Shown here one piece after another: positions 1-7,974 of a stretch of DNA of 64,000 bases; position 1 is the first letter of the stretch; each line of letters starts with the position of its first letter. The stretch is taken from positions 52,108-116,107 of the forward strand of contig CAZCVE010000029.1 in assembly GCA_964502175.1 (NCBI GenBank), given 5' to 3'. The position numbers were made by a program, and so were the translations under genes. The notes under the pieces were generated by a model. That model was not told where the DNA came from and did no database searches. It saw nothing but the letters and a program-made list of their open reading frames with translations. Source of the DNA: JAFLCL01 sp964502175. GTDB lineage: Bacteria > Myxococcota_A > Polyangia > Polyangiales > Sandaracinaceae.

Positions 1-187
1 CGAGGTGAGCTCATGCGCGGCCTGGTGCACCCGCCGTTCCGGCCTCCGAGCATGCGAAATGAAGGGAATTTGAGCGAGATCTGGCGGATCGGCGGAGGCC
101 TGGCGGGCGATTCCGCCAGGGGCGCGAACGCCCAAAAAGTGCTCAGAGGAAAAATTCGAAGGAAACGTGTCGTGTTAGGAAGACGGC
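1..187. other. left-edge intergenic region with a hairpin
   Basis: No gene is supported here. A perfect inverted repeat lies at 99-120: an 8-base stem CCTGGCGG/CCGCCAGG with a 6-base loop. A second small stem GGGCG-CGAA-CGCCC follows and ends in a run of A, which is the wrong polarity for a plus-strand terminator. A minus-strand ATG at 14 reading off the left edge could be the start of a divergent gene, but only four codons are visible, so it is not called. Confidence 0.4.
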
Positions 188-1357
188 ATGGTCGCGACCA
201 CCGGACTCGTCGGATACCGCCCCGCCCCCGCGCTCGTCACGCGCGTCACCTCGCCGCCGTACGACGTCATCAAGCCCGGCAGCGAGCTGTGGGCTCGCCT
301 CTCCGCCGAGCCGCTCTCGCTGTTCCACATCATCCTGGGCAGCGAGCCCGCCGCGGCGTTCGAGCGCCTCAAGGGTGACGGCGCGCTCGTGCCCGACGAC
401 GCGCCCGCGTACTACGTCTACGAGCAGCGATACACCGGGCCCGAGGGCCGCGACGAGACGCGGCTGGGCGTGTTCGTCGCCGCCGAGGTCACCCCCTACG
501 AGGCCAAGCAGGTCATCCGCCACGAGAAGACCTTCGACGACAAGGTGAAGGGCCGCATCGCGCTCGCGCGCGCCACGGGGCACACGTTCGGTCCCGTCTT
601 CGCGCTCACCCGCGCCCCGCTGCTCGCGGTGCTCGACACGATCGCAGCGAAGGGCACGCCGACCTACGAGCTCACGACCGACCTCGGCGGCCTCAACGAT
701 CTGCACGGCATCCGCTCGCGCGTCTTCCGCGTCGCCGAAGCGAGCGACGAAGGACGTGCCATCCGCACCGTGCTCGCCAGCGATCCGTTCTACATCGCCG
801 ACGGACACCACCGCTATCACGCGGCCCTCCGCAACGGACAGACGCACACGCTCGTCTACGTCACCGAGAGCGCGCGCATCCAGGCCTACAACCGTGTCGT
901 CCGCGGCACGCGCAGCTTCGCGGAGGCGCGCGCCTCGCTCGCGCTGCGCCCCACGACGGAGCTCATCACGCCGCCGAAGCACACCTTCTGCCTCTACACG
1001 AAGGAAGGCGCGTTCTTCGTCGACGCGAGGTCGGTCCCCACGGACGTCGTCGGTCGGCTCGACTGCTCGATCCTCGAGCGCGAGGTCTATCCGCACCTCG
1101 GCCTCGAGCACTCGATGATCGCGGACCCCGCGCACTTCGACTACTACCCCGAGTCGCAGCTCGGACAGATGAAGGACGCCGTCGATCGCGGCGAGTACGA
1201 GATCGCGATCGCGCTCCACCCCGTGACGATCGACGAGCTGGTCGCCGTCGCGGACGCTGGCCTCGAGAGCTCCGACATCGTCATGCCCGAGAAGAGCACC
1301 TTCTTCGCTCCCAAGGTCCTCTCCGGGCTCTTCGTGTTCCGCCACTCGCTGCGGTAA
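188..1357 (+). CDS. DUF1015 family protein
   Basis: The 389-residue protein matches the DUF1015 family in length and motifs. These include an N-terminal SPPYDVI (residues 22-28) and the family hallmark DGHHRYHAAL near residues 204-213. The biochemical role of the family is not established, and the conserved His pair suggests metal or phosphate chemistry only by inference. The ATG at 188 has GGAAG about 5 bases upstream, and the N-terminal VGYRPAP resembles the usual family start. The next gene begins 11 bases downstream on the same strand, so co-transcription is possible. No signal peptide is visible, so the protein is probably cytoplasmic. Confidence 0.85.
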   Translation: MVATTGLVGYRPAPALVTRVTSPPYDVIKPGSELWARLSAEPLSLFHIILGSEPAAAFERLKGDGALVPDDAPAYYVYEQRYTGPEGRDETRLGVFVAAEVTPYEAKQVIRHEKTFDDKVKGRIALARATGHTFGPVFALTRAPLLAVLDTIAAKGTPTYELTTDLGGLNDLHGIRSRVFRVAEASDEGRAIRTVLASDPFYIADGHHRYHAALRNGQTHTLVYVTESARIQAYNRVVRGTRSFAEARASLALRPTTELITPPKHTFCLYTKEGAFFVDARSVPTDVVGRLDCSILEREVYPHLGLEHSMIADPAHFDYYPESQLGQMKDAVDRGEYEIAIALHPVTIDELVAVADAGLESSDIVMPEKSTFFAPKVLSGLFVFRHSLR

Positions 1358-1368
1358 CATCGCCGCCG

Positions 1369-2022
1369 ATGTCGTCCCCCGCCTCGTCTCGCTTTCCGCT
1401 GTTCTCCGTGGGCGCTCCGGCCTCGGCCCTCGCGCTCGTCTCCGGCCTCGCGTTCTTCTCGTCGCTGGCCGCCTGTGGATCCGGCGCGCAGTGCGCCCTC
1501 GACAACGACTGCGCGCTCGGCCTCCGCTGCAACGCCGAGCACCAGTGCGTGTCGCGAGGCACGGGGGACGTGGACGCTGCGTCCGAAGAGCGCGACACCG
1601 GTCCCGCGCGCGACGCTGGTCCCGACGCGCCCGTCGCCACCGATGCACCGATGTCGATGGACGCGCCGATCGCCCTCGACGCCCCGCGCGACGACGCGAA
1701 CGACGACGCCGACCTCGACGCGTTCGACGACTGCCCCGTGCTCGCGCCGTCCTACAACATCGACCGTTCGGGCCTGATCTGCATGTCGATGGCCTCGACC
1801 GTGATGTTCGAGCGCCTCCCGGGCCTCTGCGGCTACGAGGTGAGCTCGGATCGACGAGATGACGTGCAGGGCGTGATGACCTACGACCGCGCCATGGCGG
1901 TGTTCTCGGGCGGCCTCAACTTCCCCGACCTCGGTCGCTCTTGCACCCTCGACCTCACCGCGTCGCCGGCGGTCGTGATCGTGTGCGGCAGCTGCACCGT
2001 CGAGCTCTCGCCCACGCCTTGA
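1369..2022 (+). CDS. small Cys-containing lipoprotein with Asp/Ala linker
   Basis: A 217-residue protein with a hydrophobic signal segment ending in a lipobox (LAAC, Cys36), so it is probably a lipid-anchored envelope protein. The lipobox is followed by a short six-Cys segment (residues 36-56) and then a low-complexity linker rich in DA/DAP units (about 63-118). The C-terminal domain of about 95 residues has four Cys (CPV, LIC, LCGY and a C-GSC pair near the end) and matches no family I recognise. It follows the DUF1015 gene by 11 bases. The same linker style recurs in many lipoproteins of this window. Function unknown. Confidence 0.75.
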   Translation: MSSPASSRFPLFSVGAPASALALVSGLAFFSSLAACGSGAQCALDNDCALGLRCNAEHQCVSRGTGDVDAASEERDTGPARDAGPDAPVATDAPMSMDAPIALDAPRDDANDDADLDAFDDCPVLAPSYNIDRSGLICMSMASTVMFERLPGLCGYEVSSDRRDDVQGVMTYDRAMAVFSGGLNFPDLGRSCTLDLTASPAVVIVCGSCTVELSPTP

Positions 2023-2053
2023 TGCGCGTCAGCGCGCCGCTCCGGTCTCCACG

Positions 2054-2875
2054 TCAGCGCAGGCCGAGGACGTCGCGCATGTCGTAGAGGCCGGCGGGAC
2101 GCGACACGATCCACTGCGCCGCCTTCACCGCGCCGCGCGCGAAGAGCGAGCGGTCGGTGGCCTTGTGCGTGAGCTCGATCCGCTCACCGTCGCCTGCGAG
2201 GACCAGCGTGTGATCTCCGATCACGTCGCCGCCGCGCATCGCGAGCACGCCGACCTCGTCCTTCTGTCGCGGCCCCGGCTTGCCTTCACGGCCCGTACGC
2301 AGCGCTGATCGGTCGAGGCCCTTCGCGGCGAGCACCACGTCCGCGAGGCGCAGCGCGGTGCCGCTCGGCGCGTCGGCCTTCTCGTTGTGGTGCATCTCGA
2401 CGATCTCGGCGTCGTACTCGGGACCGAGCAGCGTCGTCGCGAGCTCCGCGAGGTACGCGAGCACCGTCACGCCCACGCTCGTGTTCGCCGCCACGAGCAC
2501 GGGCACCACCTTCGACGCGCGATCGAGCGCGACGCGCGCGCTCGGCTCGAGGCCCGTCGTTCCCACGACCAGCGCGAGCCGGCGTGTCGCGGCGCGCATC
2601 GCCATGACCTCGGTCGCTTCGCTGCGCGTGAAGTCGATGAGCACGTGCGCCTCGAGGTCTTCACGCAGCGTGGGCTCCACCGCCACGCGCAGCGTGCCGA
2701 CCCCCGCGAGATCTCCCGCGTCGAGACCGACGGTGCTCGCGCCCTCGCGATCGATCGCGCCCACGAGCGCGATGCCCGAGGTGGCGTGGATCGTCCTCAC
2801 GATCGCGCGGCCCATGCGTCCGCCGGCGCCGTGCACGATGGCGCGGGTGATCTCTCGCGGTGCGGCCTCGCTCAT
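2054..2875 (-). CDS. dapB: 4-hydroxy-tetrahydrodipicolinate reductase
   Basis: This cytoplasmic enzyme makes tetrahydrodipicolinate using NAD(P)H, in the diaminopimelate/lysine pathway that feeds peptidoglycan. The 273 residues show the dinucleotide-binding GAGGRMGRAIV (16-26), GTTG near 104-107 and the catalytic motif EMHHNEKADAPSGTA near 157-171. His158/His159 and Lys162 of that motif match the E. coli catalytic set within one residue. The ATG at 2875 has GAGGG upstream. It lies 16 bases downstream of dapA in the same direction, so the pair forms an operon. Its end converges on the lipoprotein gene ending at 2022. Confidence 0.96.
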   Translation of the reverse strand: MSEAAPREITRAIVHGAGGRMGRAIVRTIHATSGIALVGAIDREGASTVGLDAGDLAGVGTLRVAVEPTLREDLEAHVLIDFTRSEATEVMAMRAATRRLALVVGTTGLEPSARVALDRASKVVPVLVAANTSVGVTVLAYLAELATTLLGPEYDAEIVEMHHNEKADAPSGTALRLADVVLAAKGLDRSALRTGREGKPGPRQKDEVGVLAMRGGDVIGDHTLVLAGDGERIELTHKATDRSLFARGAVKAAQWIVSRPAGLYDMRDVLGLR

Positions 2876-2891
2876 GCTCGCCCTCGCTCGA

Positions 2892-3767
2892 TCAGGCGAT
2901 GCCGGCGCGCTCGAGCGCGGCGAACGTCTTGTCCATGCTCGCGCTCTTCGGCCACACGAGCGGCAGACGAAGCTCGGGAGCCAGGAGGCCCTTCTTCGCC
3001 ATCGCGGCCTTCACCGGGCCGGGGTTGGCCTCGACGAACATCGACTCGTGCACTGGAGAGAGGCGAAGGTGGAGCGCGCGGGCCTCTGCGATCTTGCCCG
3101 CGTTCCACAGGCGCACGACCTCCGAGGTCTCGCGCGGGATGAGGTTCGCGCTCACGCTGATCACGCCGCGCCCGCCGACCGACAGGATCGGCAGCGTGAG
3201 CGCGTCGTCGCCCGAGAGCACGGTGAAGCGATCGCCACACGCCGCGAGGATCTGCTGGCTGCGCAGCACGTTCCCCGTGGCCTCCTTGATGCCCACGATC
3301 GACGGCACGTCCGCGAGCTTCGCGAGCGTCTCGAGGCTCATGTCCACGCCGGTGCGGACGGGGATGTTGTAGAGGATCGACGGAAGCGAGCAGGCCTTCG
3401 CGATCGCGCGGAAGTGCGCCTCGAGCCCTTCCTGGGTGGGGCGGTTGTAGTACGGGCACACGAGCAAGAGGCCGTCCGCGCCCGCGCGCTTGCAGAGCTC
3501 CGCGAGGTGGATCGTGTGGCGCGTCGAGACGGTCCCGGCGCCTGCCACGACGGGCACGCGCTTCTTCGCCTGCTCGACCACGATGCGCACGACGCGCGCG
3601 TGCTCGTCTTCGGAGAGCGTGACGCTCTCGCCGGTCGTGCCGCACGGGACGAGCCCGTCGACGCCGCCTTCGATGCAGCGCTCGACGATCGCACGCAGCG
3701 CCTCTTCGTCGATCGCGTCGTTGCGGAACGGCGTGACGAGCGCGGGGAGGGTTCCGGTGAAGTTCAT
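2892..3767 (-). CDS. dapA: 4-hydroxy-tetrahydrodipicolinate synthase
   Basis: This class I aldolase condenses pyruvate with aspartate semialdehyde in the first committed step of diaminopimelate/lysine synthesis. The 291-residue length is typical. GTTGES lies at 43-48, Tyr107 is in PYYNRP, Tyr133 is in ILYNIP, and the Schiff-base Lys161 is in GIKEATGN. These positions coincide with the E. coli catalytic Thr44/Thr45, Tyr133 and Lys161. The ATG at 3767 has GAGGA a few bases upstream. dapB follows 16 bases downstream and a PHA_gran_rgn-like gene lies 31 bases upstream on the same strand, which suggests one transcript. Confidence 0.97.
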   Translation of the reverse strand: MNFTGTLPALVTPFRNDAIDEEALRAIVERCIEGGVDGLVPCGTTGESVTLSEDEHARVVRIVVEQAKKRVPVVAGAGTVSTRHTIHLAELCKRAGADGLLLVCPYYNRPTQEGLEAHFRAIAKACSLPSILYNIPVRTGVDMSLETLAKLADVPSIVGIKEATGNVLRSQQILAACGDRFTVLSGDDALTLPILSVGGRGVISVSANLIPRETSEVVRLWNAGKIAEARALHLRLSPVHESMFVEANPGPVKAAMAKKGLLAPELRLPLVWPKSASMDKTFAALERAGIA

Positions 3768-3798
3768 GGGTCCTCGAAGAAAACGGATGTCGCCGCGC

Positions 3799-4110
3799 TC
3801 AGATCTCGCCGCGCTTGGCCTTCTCGACCCACTCCTTCACGGCGTCCTCGATCACGCCCATGGCGCGACCCTGGAAGATGCGAAAGAGGAACGGGACCTC
3901 CATCTCGACGTCGACCTTCTGGTCGAACACCTCGAGGGTGCCGTCGAGGGACACGCCCCTGGCCTTGAAGCCGAACTCGCCGCGCGTCTCGCTCGTCCAC
4001 GAGAAGCGCGGGTTGTACTCGGCAAACCGCGCCTTGTACGACTCCATGGCCTTGTCGAGTGCCACCTTCGAGCGCGCGAGATCGAGCCCGGTGTGAATGG
4101 TGTGCTTCAC
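3799..4110 (-). CDS. polyhydroxyalkanoic acid system (PHA_gran_rgn)-like small protein
   Basis: A 103-residue soluble protein of alternating beta and helix character, built around a central FGFKARGVSLDGTLEVF stretch and a C-terminal amphipathic helix. This layout resembles the PHA_gran_rgn family (PF09650), small proteins found near polyhydroxyalkanoate genes, but no PHA genes are nearby and the assignment rests on pattern only. The ATG at 4110 has a full AGGAGG about 7 bases upstream. It sits between khpB and dapA in the same direction and is probably co-transcribed with both. Confidence 0.65.
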   Translation of the reverse strand: MKHTIHTGLDLARSKVALDKAMESYKARFAEYNPRFSWTSETRGEFGFKARGVSLDGTLEVFDQKVDVEMEVPFLFRIFQGRAMGVIEDAVKEWVEKAKRGEI

Positions 4111-4147
4111 GTCGTCCTCCTACGTCCGTCAGTCTCTCGAAGCTCTC

Positions 4148-4936
4148 TCAGCTCTCGTCGTCGCGACGCGGAGGCCCGCCGCCGCCGCTCGACGGTCCGC
4201 GGAGCTCGGTCACCACGGGCCGGCTCTCGCCCGCCCCACGACCTTCGCCCGGGCCGCGGCCGTCGCCACGGCCGTCGCCTCGGCCACCGCCGCCGCGACG
4301 ACCGCGATCGCGTCGTCCGCCGCCGCCACCACCGCCACGACCCTCGCCGCCACCACCACCACCGCCACCGCCGCCTTGGCGCGCGGGGATGATCTGGATG
4401 CGTCGACCGAGGCCCTCGCCGTTCGACTTCGTGGAGACGCCGGTCACCTTCGCGAGCGAGAGGTGCACGAGGCGACGATCGCGAGCCGGCATCGGCTCGA
4501 GCGTCACGACGCGACCCGTGTCGAGCGCGCGCTTGGCTTCGCGTTTGGCGAGGCTCACGAGGCCCTGATCGTGGCGCTCTCGGTAGTCGCCCGAGTCGAC
4601 GATGATGTAGCGGCGACGCTCCGGGAAGCGGTTCACCACCTTGTTCGCGAGGAACTGGAGCGCGTCGAGGGTCATGCCCTTCTTGCCGATCGCGCGGCCA
4701 GCGTCTTCGCCGGACACGTCGAGCACCACGCGCGCTGCGTCCTCACGCACCGTCACGCGCGCGTCGAGGCCCATGCGACGGAGCACGCCGGCGAGGAACT
4801 CCATCGCCTCTTCTGCGCGTCCGTCACCGGCGTGGCCTGTGTCGCCATCGCGCGGGCCACGATCGTCTCCGCCCTCGTCCTCGTCGTCGAAGAGCAGGGC
4901 ACCTTCCATCTCGTTCTGCTTGCGGTCGTCAACCAC
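4148..4936 (-). CDS. khpB: KhpB/Jag RNA-binding protein (KH-R3H) with Gly/Arg tail
   Basis: This RNA-binding protein is usually encoded after yidC. The start is placed at GTG 4936, which has AGGAGG seven bases upstream and overlaps the end of yidC by 8 bases. It gives 262 residues. An ATG at 4909 would give 253, and longer ATG starts would run deep into yidC. An acidic N-terminal stretch (about 16-33) replaces the usual Jag_N domain. A KH domain follows with the GXXG motif GKKG at 84-87, then an R3H domain with RERH near 119-122. The C-terminal 75 residues are almost entirely Gly and Arg with Asp/Glu, including a run of ten Gly. That tail is unusual for Jag. Confidence 0.9.
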   Translation of the reverse strand: MVDDRKQNEMEGALLFDDEDEGGDDRGPRDGDTGHAGDGRAEEAMEFLAGVLRRMGLDARVTVREDAARVVLDVSGEDAGRAIGKKGMTLDALQFLANKVVNRFPERRRYIIVDSGDYRERHDQGLVSLAKREAKRALDTGRVVTLEPMPARDRRLVHLSLAKVTGVSTKSNGEGLGRRIQIIPARQGGGGGGGGGGEGRGGGGGGGRRDRGRRGGGGRGDGRGDGRGPGEGRGAGESRPVVTELRGPSSGGGGPPRRDDES

Positions 4937-6752
4937 GGGGCGGCCTCCTGGCACTCGTCTTCGCAGCACGCGCGGCCGTGGCATCGCCAGCGGCGGGCGC
5001 GTCGTTGGTCTTGGGGCTCTCGGCGGCCTTGGCCGCGTCCTTCTGGACTTCCTCACGCTGCCAGCGCCACTCGTTGAAGCGCTGCTGCGCGATGCTCAAC
5101 GAGGAGTTCGTCAGCATGTAGAGGCAGAGGCCGGAGGGGAGGAAGAGCATGAACACGCCCATCATGATGGGCATCATCCACAGCATGATCCTCGCCTGCG
5201 CGGGATCCATCTGGGTGGGCGTGAGGCGCTGCTGCACGTGCATCAGCGCGGAGAGCGCGAGCGGCAGGCTGAAGTACGGATCGGGACCCGAGAGGTCCGT
5301 CCACCAGAGCATGAAGGGCTGGTGATAGAGCTCGATGTTCGTGTTCAGCGACGTGTAGAGCGCGAAGAACACGGGCATCTGCAAGAGGATCGGGAGACAG
5401 CCGAGCATCTGCGCGGCCGGGTTGATCCCGTGCTTCTTGTAGAGGTCCATGATCGCTGCCTGACGCAGCTCCATGTTGTCGGCGTACTTCGCGTTGAGCG
5501 CGTCCATCTCCGGCTTCAGCTTCCGCATCGGCGCGAACGCGCGGAACTGACGCGCCATCACGGGATAGAGCGCGATGCGCACCATGAGCGTGAGGAGGAT
5601 GATCGCGAGGCCCCAGTTGCCGACGAGGCCCTGGATGAACGCGAGGAGGTGCGCGAACTGGCGCGCGATGATCGCGAACGTTCCGAGGTTCACGACCTCG
5701 GGCAGGCCATGGCCCGCCGTCTCGAGCGCGGCCCAGTCCTTGGGGCCGAAGAACGTGAGCGTGCGCGTCAGGTTCTCGCCGCCGGGCGCGATGTCGACGA
5801 TCGGGTAGCGCAGCTGCGCCTCGAAGAGCGTTCCGTCGACCTCGTCGGAGCCGGGGACGTAGCGCTCCTGGGCCCACAGGCCGCAGCGCAGCGTCTGTCC
5901 GTGCGTGGGCGCGGCTTCGTCGCCCGAGGGCGTGAAGACCTGCGCGAAGTACTGGTTCTCGATGCCGACGAAGTCGATCGCGCCGCCGAAGCCGTGCGGC
6001 GTGGCGAGGTCGCCGCGCGCCTTGCGCGTGACCTCTTCGTCGTGACGACAGAGACCCTGGCCGATGTAGGTCGCGCGTCCGCCGATGCCGAACGGCAGCG
6101 GGCCGCGCTCCTGCGCGCGCGTGACGTAGTGGAACGCGTGGTGCTGCACGCGAACGCTCCGCGTCGCGTCGCCGAGGTTGCGGACGAGCACGGTCTGCCA
6201 GAGCTGGTAGGGCCCCGAGCCGGCCTCGAAGCGGCGACGAACCTCGACGCCGTTCCCGGTCCACGCGAGCACCACCGAGGTCTCGCTCTCCTGCGTCACC
6301 GTCCACACGGCGTCGGCGGGGATGTCGACGCCAGGCAGCGTGATGCGCAGCGGCACGAACTCTTCGAGCGAGACGTCGGGCTGACCTTCAGCGTCGCGTC
6401 CCGTGGTGACGAGCTCTTCTTGTCCTTCGCCTTCGTTGCGATGGAAGCGCTGTCCGAGCAGCTGGAACGACGTGACGCCGCCGGCGAGGTTGTCGATCGT
6501 CGCTTCGTACTCGGCGGTGCGGATCGTCGCCGTCGCGCGCTGGTCCGCGCGCGCGAGACGTCGCGCGAGCGCGTCGTCGGTGCGCGCCTGCACCTGCTCC
6601 GGCGTCAGCTCTTCGGTCACGCGGCTGTCGGGCGGCGGAGGAGGCGTGTGCCCGAAGAAGTACGTGTAGCCGTAGTAGACGGCCATCATCGCGCCGGTGA
6701 TCAGCAGGATCGTCGTGAGCGACGAGCGATTCTCCGGGGCTTGCTCGGGCAT
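4929..6752 (-). CDS. yidC: membrane protein insertase YidC
   Basis: YidC inserts and folds inner-membrane proteins with or after Sec. Starting at ATG 6752, with AAGGA a few bases upstream, the protein has 607 residues. The reading frame is open further upstream but only as Arg/Pro-rich translation of the yidD 3' end. The order is a short N-tail, one membrane segment (ILLITGAMMAVYYGYTYFF) and a large periplasmic beta domain typical of Gram-negative YidC. The conserved five-helix core follows, beginning near WGLAIILLTLMVRIAL and including MLGCLPILLQMPVFFALY, with a basic C-terminal tail. It lies between yidD and khpB in the conserved rpmH cluster. Confidence 0.96.
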   Translation of the reverse strand: MPEQAPENRSSLTTILLITGAMMAVYYGYTYFFGHTPPPPPDSRVTEELTPEQVQARTDDALARRLARADQRATATIRTAEYEATIDNLAGGVTSFQLLGQRFHRNEGEGQEELVTTGRDAEGQPDVSLEEFVPLRITLPGVDIPADAVWTVTQESETSVVLAWTGNGVEVRRRFEAGSGPYQLWQTVLVRNLGDATRSVRVQHHAFHYVTRAQERGPLPFGIGGRATYIGQGLCRHDEEVTRKARGDLATPHGFGGAIDFVGIENQYFAQVFTPSGDEAAPTHGQTLRCGLWAQERYVPGSDEVDGTLFEAQLRYPIVDIAPGGENLTRTLTFFGPKDWAALETAGHGLPEVVNLGTFAIIARQFAHLLAFIQGLVGNWGLAIILLTLMVRIALYPVMARQFRAFAPMRKLKPEMDALNAKYADNMELRQAAIMDLYKKHGINPAAQMLGCLPILLQMPVFFALYTSLNTNIELYHQPFMLWWTDLSGPDPYFSLPLALSALMHVQQRLTPTQMDPAQARIMLWMMPIMMGVFMLFLPSGLCLYMLTNSSLSIAQQRFNEWRWQREEVQKDAAKAAESPKTNDAPAAGDATAARAAKTSARRPPRG

Positions 6753-6822
6753 GGGTTCCTTGGAGCGTACGAACGAACGAACGAGCGCCGAGCTGTCCGC
6801 GCTCCTGTCGGGATGGAGAGGC

Positions 6823-7245
6823 TCAGGCCGGTGCGCGGCCGGCCCGATCGCCGGGGGGCGGCGAAGCGGGCGCGAGATTGGACGAAAGCTGCGACGAATG
6901 CACGCCGTCGGCGCACTTTTCGCGCTCGGAGTCGTTTTGCGGTTCGGCGGGGGGCGCGGCGCCGAGATCCACGTGCGTGAGACCGGGCAGCACGACGCGC
7001 GGTGCCTCGCGTCCGGCCGAGTCGCCGGGGCGTCGCGGCGGCGGATCGTAGCCACCGGGATGGAACGGCTGACACTTGCAGATCCGTACGAACCCGAGCC
7101 ACGAGCCGCGCACCGCGCCGAAGCGCTCGACGCAGACGGCCGTGTAGCGCGAGCAGCTCGGCTGGAAGCGGCAGACCGAGCCGATGAGGGGCGAGAGCGT
7201 CCGCCAGTAGATGCGGATGAAGAAGAGGACGAGGTTCGCGATCAT
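6823..7245 (-). CDS. yidD: membrane protein insertion efficiency factor YidD
   Basis: YidD is a small membrane-associated protein that helps YidC-dependent insertion. The 140 residues begin with a hydrophobic segment (LVLFFIRIYWRTLSPL). The family signature follows: CRFQPSCSRYT (about 25-35) and CKCQPFHPGGYDPP, with the three conserved Cys. The core ends near residue 70. The remaining half is a Pro/Ala/Asp-rich tail not present in typical 70-90-residue YidD, probably disordered. The ATG overlaps the rnpA stop as ATGA (7242-7245), showing translational coupling, and yidC starts 70 bases downstream. Confidence 0.93.
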   Translation of the reverse strand: MIANLVLFFIRIYWRTLSPLIGSVCRFQPSCSRYTAVCVERFGAVRGSWLGFVRICKCQPFHPGGYDPPPRRPGDSAGREAPRVVLPGLTHVDLGAAPPAEPQNDSEREKCADGVHSSQLSSNLAPASPPPGDRAGRAPA

Positions 7246-7607
7246 GTCCGCTCCTTCGGAGATCGACGGACCGACCAGCGCGTCGGCACCTCCGCCAGGA
7301 CGTCCTCGTAGCGCAGTTCGGGCGCTCCGTCTCTGGCGATGAAGACCACGTCGCAGCCCACCGGAAAGCGCGCGCGCTCGCGCCGGAACACCTCGCGGAC
7401 GAGGCGCTTCACGCGGTTCCGCGCGACGGCGTTGCCCACCTTCTTGGTGATCGTGATGCCGATGCGCGGAGGCCCGTCGTCGCCGCGGTCGAGCGCGATC
7501 ACGAGGAAGTGCTTGCTGTGGTGCTTCCGCCCGCCGTCTTGGGTGCGACGGTAGTCCTCGCGCCTCTTGAGGCGATCAGCGGCGCTCAGCGTGAGGCGCG
7601 TGTCCAT
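7242..7607 (-). CDS. rnpA: ribonuclease P protein component
   Basis: This is the protein subunit of RNase P, which assists the catalytic RNA in maturing tRNA 5' ends. The 121 residues include the N-terminal region RLKRREDYRRTQ and the RNR signature ARNRVKRLVREVFRR at about 62-76. They also contain GITITKKVGNAVARN, which forms the pre-tRNA leader groove. It lies downstream of rpmH with a 115-base gap and overlaps yidD by four bases. The ATG at 7607 has no strong Shine-Dalgarno sequence, but the family N-terminus fits this start. Confidence 0.95.
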   Translation of the reverse strand: MDTRLTLSAADRLKRREDYRRTQDGGRKHHSKHFLVIALDRGDDGPPRIGITITKKVGNAVARNRVKRLVREVFRRERARFPVGCDVVFIARDGAPELRYEDVLAEVPTRWSVRRSPKERT

Positions 7608-7636
7608 GGCGTGTCGCGGGCGAAGGGAACGACGAA

Positions 7637-7663
7637 GGCCCGCGACGCGAGTGCGTGCGGGCC
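7637..7663 (-). promoter_or_regulatory. inverted repeat between rpmH and rnpA
   Basis: A perfect 7-base stem GGCCCGC/GCGGGCC with a 13-base loop lies in the 115-base gap between rpmH and rnpA. Read on the minus strand it is followed by TTCGTCG rather than a T run, so it could be an attenuator or mRNA processing hairpin rather than a full terminator. Function inferred from position only. Confidence 0.3.
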
Positions 7664-7722
7664 GAACGTCTCGATCGACTCACCCTCGCGTGTGCGGGGG
7701 CGAGCAGTGGGTCACTTCTTGG

Positions 7723-7872
7723 TCACTTCTTGTAGCAGGAGGGCGCCATGCGATGACGGCCCTTGGCGCGGCGGCGCGAGAGGACCTTGCGGCCGTTGGC
7801 CGATTCCATGCGCGCGCGGAAGCCGTGCGTGCGGAGGCGGCGGGTGCGGTGGGGCTGATAGGTGCGCTTCAC
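7723..7872 (-). CDS. rpmH: 50S ribosomal protein L34
   Basis: This 49-residue basic protein is a component of the large ribosomal subunit. It reads from a GTG at 7872 as (M)KRTYQPHRTRRLRTHGF, then RARMESANGRKVLSRRRAKG, and ends in YKK, which is L34 over its full length. GGAG lies about 8 bases upstream of the GTG. It heads the rpmH-rnpA-yidD-yidC-khpB cluster. Its last codons and stop are part of a short direct duplication (GTCACTTCTT at 7711 and 7722). Confidence 0.96.
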   Translation of the reverse strand: MKRTYQPHRTRRLRTHGFRARMESANGRKVLSRRRAKGRHRMAPSCYKK

Positions 7873-7921
7873 GGGGAGTCTCCAGAGGCGGCCCGAGGAG
7901 GGGGCCGTCGAAAGGGCGCGA

Positions 7922-7950
7922 GATCAAGCACGAGCCCGCGGGGGCGTCAA
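7922..7950 (-). promoter_or_regulatory. candidate promoter for rpmH
   Basis: On the minus strand TTGACG (7945-7950) is followed after exactly 17 bases by TTGATC (7922-7927), about 50 bases upstream of the rpmH GTG. The -35 element is close to consensus and the -10 element is poor, so this is only a candidate. Confidence 0.3.
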
Positions 7951-7974
7951 GAGTCGGTCGACGGTCCAGGCTGA

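Noticed and set aside
4148..5056. Longer khpB start inside yidC
   Set aside because: The extra residues are Arg/Pro-rich translation of the yidC end, whereas GTG 4936 has an ideal AGGAGG.
6752..7055. 708-residue version of YidC
   Set aside because: The N-terminal hundred residues are out-of-frame translation of yidD. The membrane segment follows directly after ATG 6752.
7873..7974. Replication origin beside rpmH
   Set aside because: No DnaA-box-like TTATCCACA words or AT-rich stretch were seen there.
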